DNA of 39,401 nt, taken from assembly GCA_027483705.1 (NCBI GenBank), contig JAIXTY010000133.1:1-39401 (forward strand), read 5' to 3'. The notes under the pieces were generated by a model that saw only the letters and a list, made by a program, of their open reading frames with translations, searched no databases and was not told the origin of the DNA. Position 1 is the stretch's first letter. Each line of letters begins with the position of its first letter. A program made the position numbers and the translations under genes. This document shows positions 18,094-26,177 of this stretch, in pieces. The DNA is from Rubrivivax sp. (GTDB taxonomy: Bacteria > Pseudomonadota > Gammaproteobacteria > Burkholderiales > Burkholderiaceae_C).

Positions 18094-19029
18094 ATGGAAG
18101 CCGGCACGCTGGACCTGAACCTGCTGCGCGTGTTCGACGCGCTGTGGCACGAGCGCAAGGTGGTGGCCGCCGCCGAGCGGCTGAAGCTCTCGCCGCCGGC
18201 CGTGAGCAACGCGCTGGCGCGCCTGCGCCGCGCCAGCGGCGACGAGCTCTTCACGCGCACACCACAGGGGATGCTGCCGACGCCGCACGCCGAGGCCATG
18301 GCGCCGGCCATCGTGGCGGCGCTGGCCGCCGTGCGCGGCAGCTTTGCGCGGCCGCGCAGCTTCGAGCCCGGCCCCAGCACGCGGCGCTGGCGGCTGGCGA
18401 TGTCGGACATCGGCGAGATCGTGTTCCTGCCGCGCCTGGCGGCGGCGCTGCGCGGGCAGTCGCCGCAGGCGCAGCTGCAGGTGCTGCGCGACGGCGGCAG
18501 CCCGGGCCGCCACGCACTGCGCGACGCGCTCGCCCGCGGCGACATCGATCTGGCGGTGGGCTGGCTGCCCGACTTGCGCGCCGGCTTTCACCGCCGCCGC
18601 CTGTTCGAGCAGCGCTACGTACTGCTGATGGCCGGCACGCACCCGCTGGCCAAGGGGCGTCTCACGGCCGCGCGGCTGGCCGCCGTGCCCCAGGTGCAGG
18701 TGTTGGCCGAAGGCACCGGCCACGAGCGCGTGGACGCGCTGCTGCGCCGGCACGGCATCGAGCGCCGCGTGCCGCTGGCGCTGCCGCACTTTGCGGCGCT
18801 GCCCTGGGTGCTGCGCGATGGCGACGGGGTGGCCATCGTGCCCTTCAAGCTGGCGGCCCAGGTGGCGGCGCCGCTCGGCCTGGCGGTGCGCGAGCTGCCG
18901 GTGCCGCTGCCGGCCTTCGAGGTGAGCCTGGTCTGGCACCACCGCGCCCACGACGACCCGGCGCACCGCTGGATGCGCGGGCTGTGGGTGCAGCTGTTCG
19001 CCGAGGGCGAGAAAAAGCCCGCCGGGTGA
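18094..19029 (+). CDS. LysR family transcriptional regulator (NahR/NodD-like subgroup)
   Basis: 311 residues. The start ATG at 18094 follows AGGAGGAG closely. The N-terminal winged HTH has the family sequence LDLNLLRVFDALWHERKVVAAAERLKLSPPAVSNALARLR (residues 5-44, quoted only as a landmark in two parts: LDLNLLRVFDALWHER and LKLSPPAVSNALARLR). The effector-binding domain from about residue 90 carries the NahR/LinR-type phrases WRLAMSDIGEIVFLPRL, RGDIDLAVGW and DGVAIVPFKLA. Regulators of this subgroup respond to aromatic acids or related ligands. Divergent from the dioxygenase operon, with a palindrome between them. Its stop lies within the hairpin that terminates the opposing Tim44-like gene. 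Confidence 0.93.
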   Translation: MEAGTLDLNLLRVFDALWHERKVVAAAERLKLSPPAVSNALARLRRASGDELFTRTPQGMLPTPHAEAMAPAIVAALAAVRGSFARPRSFEPGPSTRRWRLAMSDIGEIVFLPRLAAALRGQSPQAQLQVLRDGGSPGRHALRDALARGDIDLAVGWLPDLRAGFHRRRLFEQRYVLLMAGTHPLAKGRLTAARLAAVPQVQVLAEGTGHERVDALLRRHGIERRVPLALPHFAALPWVLRDGDGVAIVPFKLAAQVAAPLGLAVRELPVPLPAFEVSLVWHHRAHDDPAHRWMRGLWVQLFAEGEKKPAG

Positions 19030-19038
19030 GGGCGGGCT
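19012..19038 (-). terminator. Rho-independent terminator of the Tim44-like gene
   Basis: Read on the minus strand: stem AGCCCGCC (19038-19031), a 7-base loop, and stem GGCGGGCT (19023-19016), followed by a run of T (19016-19012). It is 35 bases past the stop of the minus-strand gene at 19073. The hairpin includes the end and stop codon of the convergent lysR gene. On the plus strand no T-run follows. Confidence 0.8.
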
Positions 19039-19072
19039 CGGTGGGTGAAGGTGCCGTCCCTGCGGCGCTCGA

Positions 19073-20080
19073 TCAGTTCAGTTGTTCGATGCCGGCGATG
19101 GCCCACTGGCCACCGTCGCCATGCGGCTTGACCAGGTGCCAGACCTCGTTGAAGGCCTGCGGCTGGCCGCCACGCTCCTCGACGATGTCGCCGTGGAAGC
19201 GCACGCTGACGATCTGACGGTCAGCCTCGTTCGTCACGTCCAGCACCTCGGCCTCGACACGCTGCACGTCGGTGTGGTTCTCGCTGGGGCCGCGGTCCTG
19301 GATGTCCAGGCGCAGGCTGGCAAAGAGTTCCGGCGTCGTGAAGCGGCGCAGGTCGTCCAGGTCGGCGGCGTCGTTGGCGGCCTGCAGGCGGATGAAGATC
19401 ATCTTGGCCGTGCGGGCGAAGGTTTCGCTGTCGAAGGCCGCCGGCACGAAGGCCTTGGGCACGGCGCGCTCGGCCACCACCGGCGCGGGCTCGGCCACCG
19501 GGGCGCCGCCCAGGCCGGGCACGGGGTCGGTGACACCGGCCGCCACGGGCTGGGCGCTGAACTGCGCCGGCTGCTCGGCCTTGGCCGGCTCGGGCGTGGC
19601 CGGCGTGGGCCAGCTCACCTGGGCACCGCTGCGGGCGGCGCCGGCGCCGGCCATCGCGGGCTCGGCCTTGCGGCCGAAGCGGCGCATCAGGAAGGCGATC
19701 AGCGCAATGGCGGCCACCGCCAGCAGCGCCATCATCATGAAGTTCGCAAGCTCTTCACCAAAGCCGAAGGCGCTGGCCAGCGCCACCAGGCCCAGGCCGG
19801 CGGCCAGGCCGGCCAGCGGGCCCATCCACGAGCGCTTGGCACCCGCGGCGGCGGCCGTGGCCCCGGCGGCGGCCGGCGCGGCGGCACCCGGCTGCGCCGG
19901 CGTGGTGCCCGGGGCGGGCGTGGCAGGCTTGGCGGGCGGGGCGTCGGGGGCGGTGCGCGCGGGCATGTCGCGCTGCATGCCGCTGGACTTGGAGCCACCC
20001 AGGCGCTTGGCCTCGGAAATGGAGGGCGCGGTCGTTGCGACCAGGGCCACGACCACGGCACCGATGAGCCAGTTCTTCAT
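19073..20080 (-). CDS. Tim44-like domain membrane protein
   Basis: 335 residues. The N-terminus MKNWLIGAVVVALVATTAPS is a signal peptide or anchor, followed by KRLGGSKSSGMQR and a long Ala/Pro-rich linker. Two hydrophobic segments follow at about 87-106 and 112-132 (GPLAGLAAGLGLVALASAFG and NFMMMALLAVAAIALIAFLM). The C-terminal 130 residues form a Tim44-like domain (AKMIFIRLQAANDAADLDDL, FTTPELFASLRLDIQ, VRFHGDIVEE, WAIAGIEQLN). The family is widespread in proteobacteria, with unproven roles in membrane or protein-transport functions. Divergent from the DUF456 gene across a 196-base gap without other genes. Confidence 0.9.
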   Translation of the reverse strand: MKNWLIGAVVVALVATTAPSISEAKRLGGSKSSGMQRDMPARTAPDAPPAKPATPAPGTTPAQPGAAAPAAAGATAAAAGAKRSWMGPLAGLAAGLGLVALASAFGFGEELANFMMMALLAVAAIALIAFLMRRFGRKAEPAMAGAGAARSGAQVSWPTPATPEPAKAEQPAQFSAQPVAAGVTDPVPGLGGAPVAEPAPVVAERAVPKAFVPAAFDSETFARTAKMIFIRLQAANDAADLDDLRRFTTPELFASLRLDIQDRGPSENHTDVQRVEAEVLDVTNEADRQIVSVRFHGDIVEERGGQPQAFNEVWHLVKPHGDGGQWAIAGIEQLN

Positions 20081-20276
20081 TGCGTGAATGTCCTCGAAAG
20101 GCAAAGACGCGCCACGACGGCGCGAGCGCGAGTGTGGGGCAGCCGGCCGCGCCGACCAAGGCGGCCCGCGGAGCCCATGCGGCGCGTGGGTGCTAGACCC
20201 GCCCCTTGGTCTGGACGCGGTCGGCCCCATCATCGGGTTTCCTCGGATCAATGCCGCCGATGAAAGGACGCTCGGG

Positions 20277-20783
20277 ATGGAAGCCGCGATGCTGTGGTGG
20301 GTGCTGGTGGTGCTGCTGATCGCCGTGGGCCTGGCCGGCACCGTGCTGCCGGCGCTGCCGGGCACGGCGTTCATCTTCGGCGGCATCCTGCTCGGTGCCT
20401 GGATCGACGACTTCCAGCGCGTCGGCACCGGCGCGCTGGTGGCCGTGGGCGTGCTGGCGGTGCTGTCGTGGGTGCTGGACTACGTGGCGGGCCTGCTCGG
20501 CGCCAGGAAGGCCGGCGCCAGCCGGCTGGCGCTGGTGGGGGCGGCCGTGGGCACGGTGCTCGGCCTGCTGATGGGCCTGGTGGGTGTGCTCTTCATGCCG
20601 CTGGTGGGCGCGGCCGTGGGCGAGGCCATCGCGCGCCGCCAGGACGCCGACCGCGCCGGCGCCGGCCGTCAGGCGCTGAAGGTCGGCGTCGCCACCTGGC
20701 TGGGCATGATGGCCGGCATGCTGGCCAAGGTGGTGCTCTCGTTCGTGATGATCGGCATCTTCATCGGCGCGCTGGTGGCCTGA
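20277..20783 (+). CDS. DUF456 family membrane protein
   Basis: 168 residues, nearly all hydrophobic, with about four to five membrane segments; an AAGGA-like site precedes the ATG at 20277. The family pattern is visible: LVVLLIAVGLAGTVLPALPG at the N-terminus, TAFIFGGILLGAWI, a Gly-rich pair (AAVGTVLGLLMGLVG and MPLVGAAVGEAIA), and a C-terminal KVGVATWLGMMAGMLAKVVL helix. No function is established for DUF456. It converges on a YdcF-like gene with only 11 bases between the stop codons. Confidence 0.88.
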   Translation: MEAAMLWWVLVVLLIAVGLAGTVLPALPGTAFIFGGILLGAWIDDFQRVGTGALVAVGVLAVLSWVLDYVAGLLGARKAGASRLALVGAAVGTVLGLLMGLVGVLFMPLVGAAVGEAIARRQDADRAGAGRQALKVGVATWLGMMAGMLAKVVLSFVMIGIFIGALVA

Positions 20784-20800
20784 GGCGCCCGCGCTCAGGC
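20778..20800. terminator. Hairpin spanning two convergent stop codons
   Basis: GCCTGAG (20778-20784) and CTCAGGC (20794-20800) are perfect complements around a 9-base loop. Both stop codons (20781-20783 plus, 20795-20797 minus) are in the stems. Without T-runs it would be a weak intrinsic terminator; it may act in both directions. Confidence 0.4.
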
Positions 20801-21595
20801 GCCGACCACGCGGCCCAGCCACTCGCGCAGCGCCAGCCGCACGAGCTCGAAGCCGGTGTCGGTGGGGATCCAGTCCATCGCCGTGAGGCGGCTGCTGGCC
20901 GGCAGGCCCATTGGCGCCACGACGAGCTTCATGCCGTGCGGCGCCATCTCGCGCTCGAAGTGGGCGCGGGCGCGGGTCATGTGGTAGCCGTGCGTCACCA
21001 GCACCACCTGCTCGATGCCGGCGGCCTGCAGCAGGGCCACGCTGGCGCGCGCGTTCTCGCGTGTGTCGCGCGAGTTGCCCTCGGTCCAGCGCAACTTGAT
21101 GCCGAACTCCTGCTCGGCGATGCGCGCCGCGATCTCGGCCTCGCTGGCGCCGGTGGCGGCGCCGTGGCCCACCCCCCCGCTGAACAGCACGGGCAGCTGC
21201 GTGCCACGCGCCAGCCAGATGCCGTAGCGCAGCCGCTCCAGGCTGCGCTCGTTGAGGGAGGACACGCCGTACTCGGGCGCCAGCACGCGGCGGCCGCCGC
21301 CGAGCACGACGATGGCGGTCTTGGGGGCCTTGCGCAGCTCGGCGACCTCGCGTTCGATCAGGGCCGACGGTGGCTTGGTCAATGCGCGGATCAGCGTGCC
21401 GCCGAGTGCGCCGGTGGCGCTGAACCACAGGCCGAGCACGGCCAGCAGGATCAGGAACCAGGCCAGCAGCCGCCGGCGGAACATCAGCCGCGCCCCTACC
21501 AGCACCAGCACCAGAAAGGGCAGCGGCGGCAGCACGAGGGCCGTGACCCAGGGTTTCCAGGACTCGATGCCCAGGGTGAAGAACAGTTCGTTCAT
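20795..21595 (-). CDS. YdcF/ElyC family protein (DUF218)
   Basis: 266 residues. Two N-terminal membrane helices (about 16-36 VTALVLPPLPFLVLVLVGAR and 42-62 LLAWFLILLAVLGLWF), then a periplasmic or cytosolic DUF218 domain: AIVVLGGGRRV, LERLRYGIWLARG, PVLFSGGVGHG, EGNSRDTRENA, VVLVTHGYHMTRARAHFER. The Ser/Asp/Thr and H of NSRDTREN and THGYHM are the family's signature. ElyC, a member, affects envelope carrier-lipid metabolism in E. coli; the reaction is not known here. Divergent from msrA across 74 bases. Confidence 0.9.
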   Translation of the reverse strand: MNELFFTLGIESWKPWVTALVLPPLPFLVLVLVGARLMFRRRLLAWFLILLAVLGLWFSATGALGGTLIRALTKPPSALIEREVAELRKAPKTAIVVLGGGRRVLAPEYGVSSLNERSLERLRYGIWLARGTQLPVLFSGGVGHGAATGASEAEIAARIAEQEFGIKLRWTEGNSRDTRENARASVALLQAAGIEQVVLVTHGYHMTRARAHFEREMAPHGMKLVVAPMGLPASSRLTAMDWIPTDTGFELVRLALREWLGRVVGA

Positions 21596-21669
21596 GGTTC
21601 AGCCGGCTACAGTGCGCGCAGTGTAAGGACGGGGAGGCCCGCGCCGACACGCCTGGAGACAAGCGCTCG

Positions 21670-22254
21670 ATGAACTCACAAGCCCTCACCACGCCGACGT
21701 CCCTTTCGACGCTCACGACCCTCACCTTGGGGGGCGGCTGCTTCTGGTGCCTGGAGGCGGTCTACGAGCTCGTCGACGGCGTCACGGCGGTCGAGAGCGG
21801 CTACTGCAACGGCCACGTGCACCAGCCCACCTACGAGCAGGTGTGCAGCGGTGACACCGGCCATGCCGAGGTGGTGAAGCTCAGCTTCGACCCGGCGCGC
21901 ATCACGACGCGCGAGCTGCTGGAGATCTTCTTCGTCATCCACGATCCCACCACGCTCAACCGCCAGGGCAACGACGTCGGCACGCAGTACCGCAGCGGCA
22001 TCTACGTCACCGGCCCCGAGCAGGAGTCGCTGGCGCGCGAGGTCGTGGCCGAGGTGCAGGCCGTGCTGTCGGCGCGCGGAGCGGGCCGCGTCGTGACCGA
22101 GATCGTGCCGCTGGCCAACTACTCGCGGGCCGAGGACTACCACCAGCACTACTTCGCCAACCACCCGGGGCAAGGCTACTGCGCCTTCGTCGTCGCGCCC
22201 AAGGTCGAGAAGTTCAGGCGCACCTTCGCCGCGCGGGTGAAGCGCAGCGCCTGA
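21670..22254 (+). CDS. msrA: Peptide methionine sulfoxide reductase A
   Basis: Reduces methionine-S-sulfoxide in oxidised proteins, using thioredoxin. 194 residues with the family sequence: GGGCFWCLEAVYEL (nucleophile C24 in GCFWC, with C27 next), GYCNGHVHQPTYEQVCSGDTGHAE, FFVIHDPTTLNRQGNDVGTQYRS and YHQHYFANHPGQGYC. No signal peptide, so it is cytosolic. C179 in GQGYC may be a resolving cysteine. Start ATG at 21670; upstream GGAG is rather distant. Monocistronic by layout, with an unrelated convergent gene downstream. Confidence 0.96.
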   Translation: MNSQALTTPTSLSTLTTLTLGGGCFWCLEAVYELVDGVTAVESGYCNGHVHQPTYEQVCSGDTGHAEVVKLSFDPARITTRELLEIFFVIHDPTTLNRQGNDVGTQYRSGIYVTGPEQESLAREVVAEVQAVLSARGAGRVVTEIVPLANYSRAEDYHQHYFANHPGQGYCAFVVAPKVEKFRRTFAARVKRSA

Positions 22255-22288
22255 ACGGCGCGGCGGGCGGCGGGCGGCCCGGCGACGC

Positions 22289-22654
22289 CTAGAACGGCGT
22301 GAAGCCGCTGGGCTCGTCGAGGTCGGGGAACACCGAGTCCAGGCCGCGGCGCAGGTGCTGGCGACGCTGGCGCACGTGGGGGTCGGCGCCGGCCAGCGCC
22401 GCGAAGGCCGGCGCGCGCAGCAGCCACAGGTCCACCGGCTCCTCGGCGGCCCGCACCTGGGCCTGCAGCCATTCGATGCCGGGAATGCCCTCCAGCGCGT
22501 GCATGAAGGTGCGCTTGAGGTCCACGAAGGCGCGGCGGGCGGCGGCGTGGGCCTGGCGGTCGCTGGGCAGGCCCGACAGGTTGGGGGCCGGCAGGCCGCT
22601 GAGGCCGGCGAACGAGGGGCCGAACTGGCGGGGGGCGGTGGCTTCCAGGGTCAT
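22289..22654 (-). CDS. Unrecognised small protein
   Basis: 121 residues, no signal, no membrane segment. The middle is helical (AAARRAFVDLKRTFMHALEG, then IEWLQAQVRAAEEPVDLWLL), the end is basic (VRQRRQHLRRGLD) with an acidic/aromatic tail. I do not recognise a family. Codon use looks like that of neighbouring real genes. Its start is 8 bases after the stop of the next unknown gene, on the same strand, so the pair is probably one operon. Confidence 0.7.
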   Translation of the reverse strand: MTLEATAPRQFGPSFAGLSGLPAPNLSGLPSDRQAHAAARRAFVDLKRTFMHALEGIPGIEWLQAQVRAAEEPVDLWLLRAPAFAALAGADPHVRQRRQHLRRGLDSVFPDLDEPSGFTPF

Positions 22655-22662
22655 GGCGCGGG

Positions 22663-23118
22663 TCACAGCGGCGCAAACTGCGAGCGAGGCGCCCGCGACG
22701 GAAAGTGGGCGTTGATCAGCAGCAGCCGGGCCTCGGCCTCGGCCTGGCTGTGCGCCATGGCGATGGTGTTGTAGACGTCGCTGCGCAGGTGCCAGAGGTC
22801 GCGCAGCGAGTGCGCGTTGGCGACACGCCAGCGCAGCTGCTCGGCGCCGACGCTGTCGACATCGGCCAGCGAGGCCCCGAACTCGCGCTTGACCTGGCCC
22901 AGCCGGTTGGGCGGCGGCGCCACCTGCTGCGGTGCCGGTGCCAGCAGCCAGAACAGCAGGCGCTGCCACCAGCCGCCGGTGGCGCCGGGGGCGAAGTACA
23001 CCAGCGACGGCGGCATGCTCTCGGCACGCGTCAGCGTGGCCGACGGCAGCGCCGCGCGGGGCTGCAGGCGGCGCGACGAGCGCTGGGCGTGGAACCAGGA
23101 CAGCGGCAGGGGGTTCAT
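22663..23118 (-). CDS. Unrecognised small protein
   Basis: 151 residues from ATG 23118; an in-frame ATG at 23205 would add 29 residues and neither has a convincing ribosome binding site. The N-terminal third is low-complexity with basic residues; a short hydrophobic stretch GGWWQRLLFWLLAPAP (about 49-64) may contact the membrane. The rest is helical and includes LRWRVANAHSLRDLWHLRSD, then VYNTIAMAHSQAEAEARLLL. No family recognised. First gene of a two-gene unit with the downstream unknown; divergent from the penicillin acylase gene across 223 bases that hold no other recognisable feature. Confidence 0.68.
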   Translation of the reverse strand: MNPLPLSWFHAQRSSRRLQPRAALPSATLTRAESMPPSLVYFAPGATGGWWQRLLFWLLAPAPQQVAPPPNRLGQVKREFGASLADVDSVGAEQLRWRVANAHSLRDLWHLRSDVYNTIAMAHSQAEAEARLLLINAHFPSRAPRSQFAPL

Positions 23119-23341
23119 GCGGAGGGTATCGGACGCCGGGGCAGGATCTGAAGCCAGATGGTGTCGCCGGGGCGGCCTGTCCGAAGGGCCGAACAACGGG
23201 GGCATGCCGGGCTACATCGGTGTTCATCCACCGGCCTGACGACGGCGCGGGTGAAGGCGCGACTGCGGGCAAGCCCGGGGCGCCGGCCCGGGCGACGGCA
23301 GGGACACTCCCGGCCTCGCCCCGACAACCGCCCTGCGACCC

Positions 23342-25762
23342 ATGCGCTGGATCCGACGCGGCCTGGCCGCGCTGCTGCTGCTCACGCTGCTGGCCGCCGC
23401 GGCCGGCGCCCTGTACGCCTGGAAGACCTTGCCGGCCCAGGACGGCCGGCTGCTGCTGGCGGGTGCCCGCGGCGAGATCCGCATCGAGCGCGATGCCCAC
23501 GGCATCCCCACCATCGTGGCCGGCCACCCGCTGGACGCGTACTTCGGCCTGGGCGTGGCGCACGCGCAAGACCGCCTGTGGCAGCTGGAAACCCACCGCC
23601 GCATCGCCGCCGGGCAGACGGCCGAGGCCTTTGGTGCCGCGGCGCTGGAGACCGACCGCTTCCTGCGCGCCCTGGGCGTGCGCCGCGCCGCCGAGGCGCA
23701 ATGGGCGAGGGCGGCGCCGTCGACGCGCGAGATCGTCGAGGCCTACGCCGCCGGCATCAACGCCGTGGTGGCCCAGGGCGGGCAGGCGCGGGCGCCGGAG
23801 TTCGTGGTGTTGGGCCTGCAGCCCGGCCGCTGGGAAGGCCCCGACAGCCTGGCCTGGGCCATCATGATGGCCTGGGACCTGGGCGGCAACTGGAGCACCG
23901 AGCTGCTGCGGCTGCGCCTGGCGCAGAAGATGCCGGTGGCGCGCATCGAGCAGCTGCTGCCGCCCTACCCGGGCGACGCCGTGCCGGCCACGGCCGACTA
24001 CGCGGCGCTGTACCGCTCGCTCGGCCTGGGGCCCGACAAGGTGGCGGCGCTCACGCGCGGCTTCGACGCCGCGCCGCCGTCGGGCGTGGAGGGCGTGGGC
24101 AGCAACAACTGGGTGGTGGCCGGCTCGCGCACCACCACCGGCTCGCCGCTGCTGGCCAACGACCCGCACCTCAAGCTCACGGCACCGGCGCTGTGGTACT
24201 TCGCGCGGCTCAAGGCGCCGGGGCTCGATGTGGCCGGCGCCACGATGCCGGGCCTGCCCTTCGTGGTGCTGGGGCAGAACGCCGACATCGCCTGGGGCTT
24301 CACGAACACCGGCCCCGACGTGCAGGACCTCTACCTCGAGCAGCCGGACCCGGCCGACCCCAGCCGCGTGCGCACGCCCGACGGCTTTGCGCCGCTGCAG
24401 GCGTCGCAGGAGCTCATCCGCGTCAAGGGCGGGGCCGACGTGCCGATCACGGTGCGGCGCTCGCGCCACGGGCCGGTGATCAGCGACGCCGGCGGCATGG
24501 CCGACGCGCTGGGCGCCAAGCCGGGCTACCTGCTGGCGATGCGCTGGACGGCGCTGGACGCCGACAGCGACCCCATCGCCGTAGGCCTGGCCTTGCAGCA
24601 GGCCACCAGCGTGGACGGCTTCTTCCAGGCCACGCGCGGCCTGGTCGCGCCGATGCAGAACATGGTGGTGGCCGACCGCGCCGGCCGCATCGGCGTCATC
24701 TCGCCCGGCCGCGTGCCGGTGCGCGCGCCCGAGAACGACCTCGGCGGCCGCGTGCCGGCGCCGGGCTGGGACGCACGCTACGACTGGACAGGCTTCGTGC
24801 CCGAGGGCGAGACGCCGCGCCGCCGCGACCCGGCCGTCGGCTGGATCGCCACCGCCAACCAGCGCATCACCGAGCCCGGCTACCCGCACCACCTGACGCA
24901 CGAATGGGCGCTGCCCTACCGCCAGCAGCGCATCGAGCAGATGCTCGAGTCGCGGCCCAAGCATTCGCTGCAGGACCTCTCGGCCATGCAGATGGACGCG
25001 CGCTCGCTGGCCGTGCAGAAGCTGCTGCCCTGGCTGAAGCGCGCGCAGTCCCCGCACCCGCTGGCGGCCGCCGCGAAGGCGCAGCTGGAGACCTTCGACG
25101 GCGAGATGGCGGCCGGGCAGCCGGCGCCGCTGATCGCCTGGGCCTGGCAGCGCCAGCTGGCGCGCGGCCTCTTTGCCGACGACGCCGGCGAGGCGCTGTG
25201 GGACAAGGCCCTGGCCAGCCGCAGCTTCCAGGACACGCTGGAGGCCGTGCTCGCACGTGACGACGCCAGCTGGTGCGACGACCGCACGACGCCGGCGGCC
25301 GAGACCTGTGCGATGCAGTCCGACGCCGCGTTCACGCGGGCGCTCGACGAACTGGCCGCACGCCACGGCCGCGACGTGGCCGCCTGGCGCTGGGGTGCGG
25401 CGCACGTGGCGCGCTCCGAGCACCGGCCGTTCAGCAAGGTGCCGGTGCTGCACCGGCTGTTCGAGCTGCGCACGCCGGTGGGTGGCGACTCGCACACGGT
25501 GATGGCCATGCGCGTGGGCCTGCGGCCCGACAAGCTGACGGGCGACCTGTACGACGTCGACCACTCGGCCAGCCTGCGCGCGGTGTACGACGTGGCCGAC
25601 CGCTCGAAGTCGGGCGTGGTGCACTCCACCGGCCAGAGCGGCATCGTGTTCTCGAGCCGCTACCGCGACCTCGTCGGCCCCTGGACACGCGGCGAGCTGC
25701 TGCCGCTGTGGCCGCAGGGCGCGCCGGCGGCGGTGCTGCTGGTGCAGCCGGCGGTGAAGTAG
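23342..25762 (+). CDS. Penicillin acylase family Ntn-hydrolase, periplasmic
   Basis: 806 residues. N-terminal hydrophobic segment (about 8-26, RGLAALLLLTLLAAAAGAL) for export or anchoring. Alpha-chain motif RDAHGIPTIVAGHPLDAYFGLG and AHAQDRLWQLE. The autoproteolysis site is VGSNNWVVAGSRT, with S254 predicted to become the N-terminal nucleophile of the beta chain. Later blocks LLANDPHLKLTAPALWYFA, NADIAWGFTNTGPDVQDLY and TANQRITEPGYPHH are usual for the family. Members hydrolyse amides such as acyl-homoserine lactones or beta-lactam side chains; the substrate here cannot be read. Convergent with the HhH gene, with 11 bases between stops. Confidence 0.94.
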   Translation: MRWIRRGLAALLLLTLLAAAAGALYAWKTLPAQDGRLLLAGARGEIRIERDAHGIPTIVAGHPLDAYFGLGVAHAQDRLWQLETHRRIAAGQTAEAFGAAALETDRFLRALGVRRAAEAQWARAAPSTREIVEAYAAGINAVVAQGGQARAPEFVVLGLQPGRWEGPDSLAWAIMMAWDLGGNWSTELLRLRLAQKMPVARIEQLLPPYPGDAVPATADYAALYRSLGLGPDKVAALTRGFDAAPPSGVEGVGSNNWVVAGSRTTTGSPLLANDPHLKLTAPALWYFARLKAPGLDVAGATMPGLPFVVLGQNADIAWGFTNTGPDVQDLYLEQPDPADPSRVRTPDGFAPLQASQELIRVKGGADVPITVRRSRHGPVISDAGGMADALGAKPGYLLAMRWTALDADSDPIAVGLALQQATSVDGFFQATRGLVAPMQNMVVADRAGRIGVISPGRVPVRAPENDLGGRVPAPGWDARYDWTGFVPEGETPRRRDPAVGWIATANQRITEPGYPHHLTHEWALPYRQQRIEQMLESRPKHSLQDLSAMQMDARSLAVQKLLPWLKRAQSPHPLAAAAKAQLETFDGEMAAGQPAPLIAWAWQRQLARGLFADDAGEALWDKALASRSFQDTLEAVLARDDASWCDDRTTPAAETCAMQSDAAFTRALDELAARHGRDVAAWRWGAAHVARSEHRPFSKVPVLHRLFELRTPVGGDSHTVMAMRVGLRPDKLTGDLYDVDHSASLRAVYDVADRSKSGVVHSTGQSGIVFSSRYRDLVGPWTRGELLPLWPQGAPAAVLLVQPAVK

Positions 25763-25773
25763 GCGTCAGACCC

Positions 25774-26160
25774 TCAGACGACGCCGTAGCGCTGCTTGCG
25801 CTCGGCCGTGTAGGCCCACCAGGGCTGGGCCGGGGCGCCGCGCATGAAGTCGCAGGCCGCCATGAAGGTGTCGAGCACGCAGGGATCCTGCCGCTTGCCG
25901 GTGGCGGCCTGCAGCGACTGGTACAGCGCCAGCGCCTCGGCCGTGGCCAGCTGGCGCGGGTGCTCGATGCCGATGAGGCGCAGGTCGGCGGCGATGGACG
26001 GGCCGATGTTGGGCAGCTGCTCGAGCCGCTCGCACTCGGCCGCCATGCTGGCCTTGCGCGGCGGCGGGGCCTTGGGCGGGCGCGGGCCGGCGGTGCGGGC
26101 AGGCGGCGAGGTCATGGCGGGGCCGAGGGCGTGGCGGCGGACGTGAGCGTGGGTGTGCAT
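25774..26160 (-). CDS. Helix-hairpin-helix protein (Cdd1/pathogenicity-locus family)
   Basis: 128 residues from ATG 26160, chosen because GGGAG stands 8 bases upstream; the ATG at 26115 has no such site. A Pro/Ala-rich N-terminal part is followed by one HhH motif, ECERLEQLPNIGPSIAADLR, then LIGIEHPRQLATAEALALYQ, DPCVLDTFMAACDFMRG and PWWAYT. This matches the Cdd1 family, thought to bind DNA by its HhH motif; no function is established. It begins 17 bases after the lexA stop, same strand, so it is probably transcribed with lexA and SOS-controlled. Confidence 0.88.
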   Translation of the reverse strand: MHTHAHVRRHALGPAMTSPPARTAGPRPPKAPPPRKASMAAECERLEQLPNIGPSIAADLRLIGIEHPRQLATAEALALYQSLQAATGKRQDPCVLDTFMAACDFMRGAPAQPWWAYTAERKQRYGVV

Positions 26161-26177
26161 GGGCGGGCTCCCGGGGC

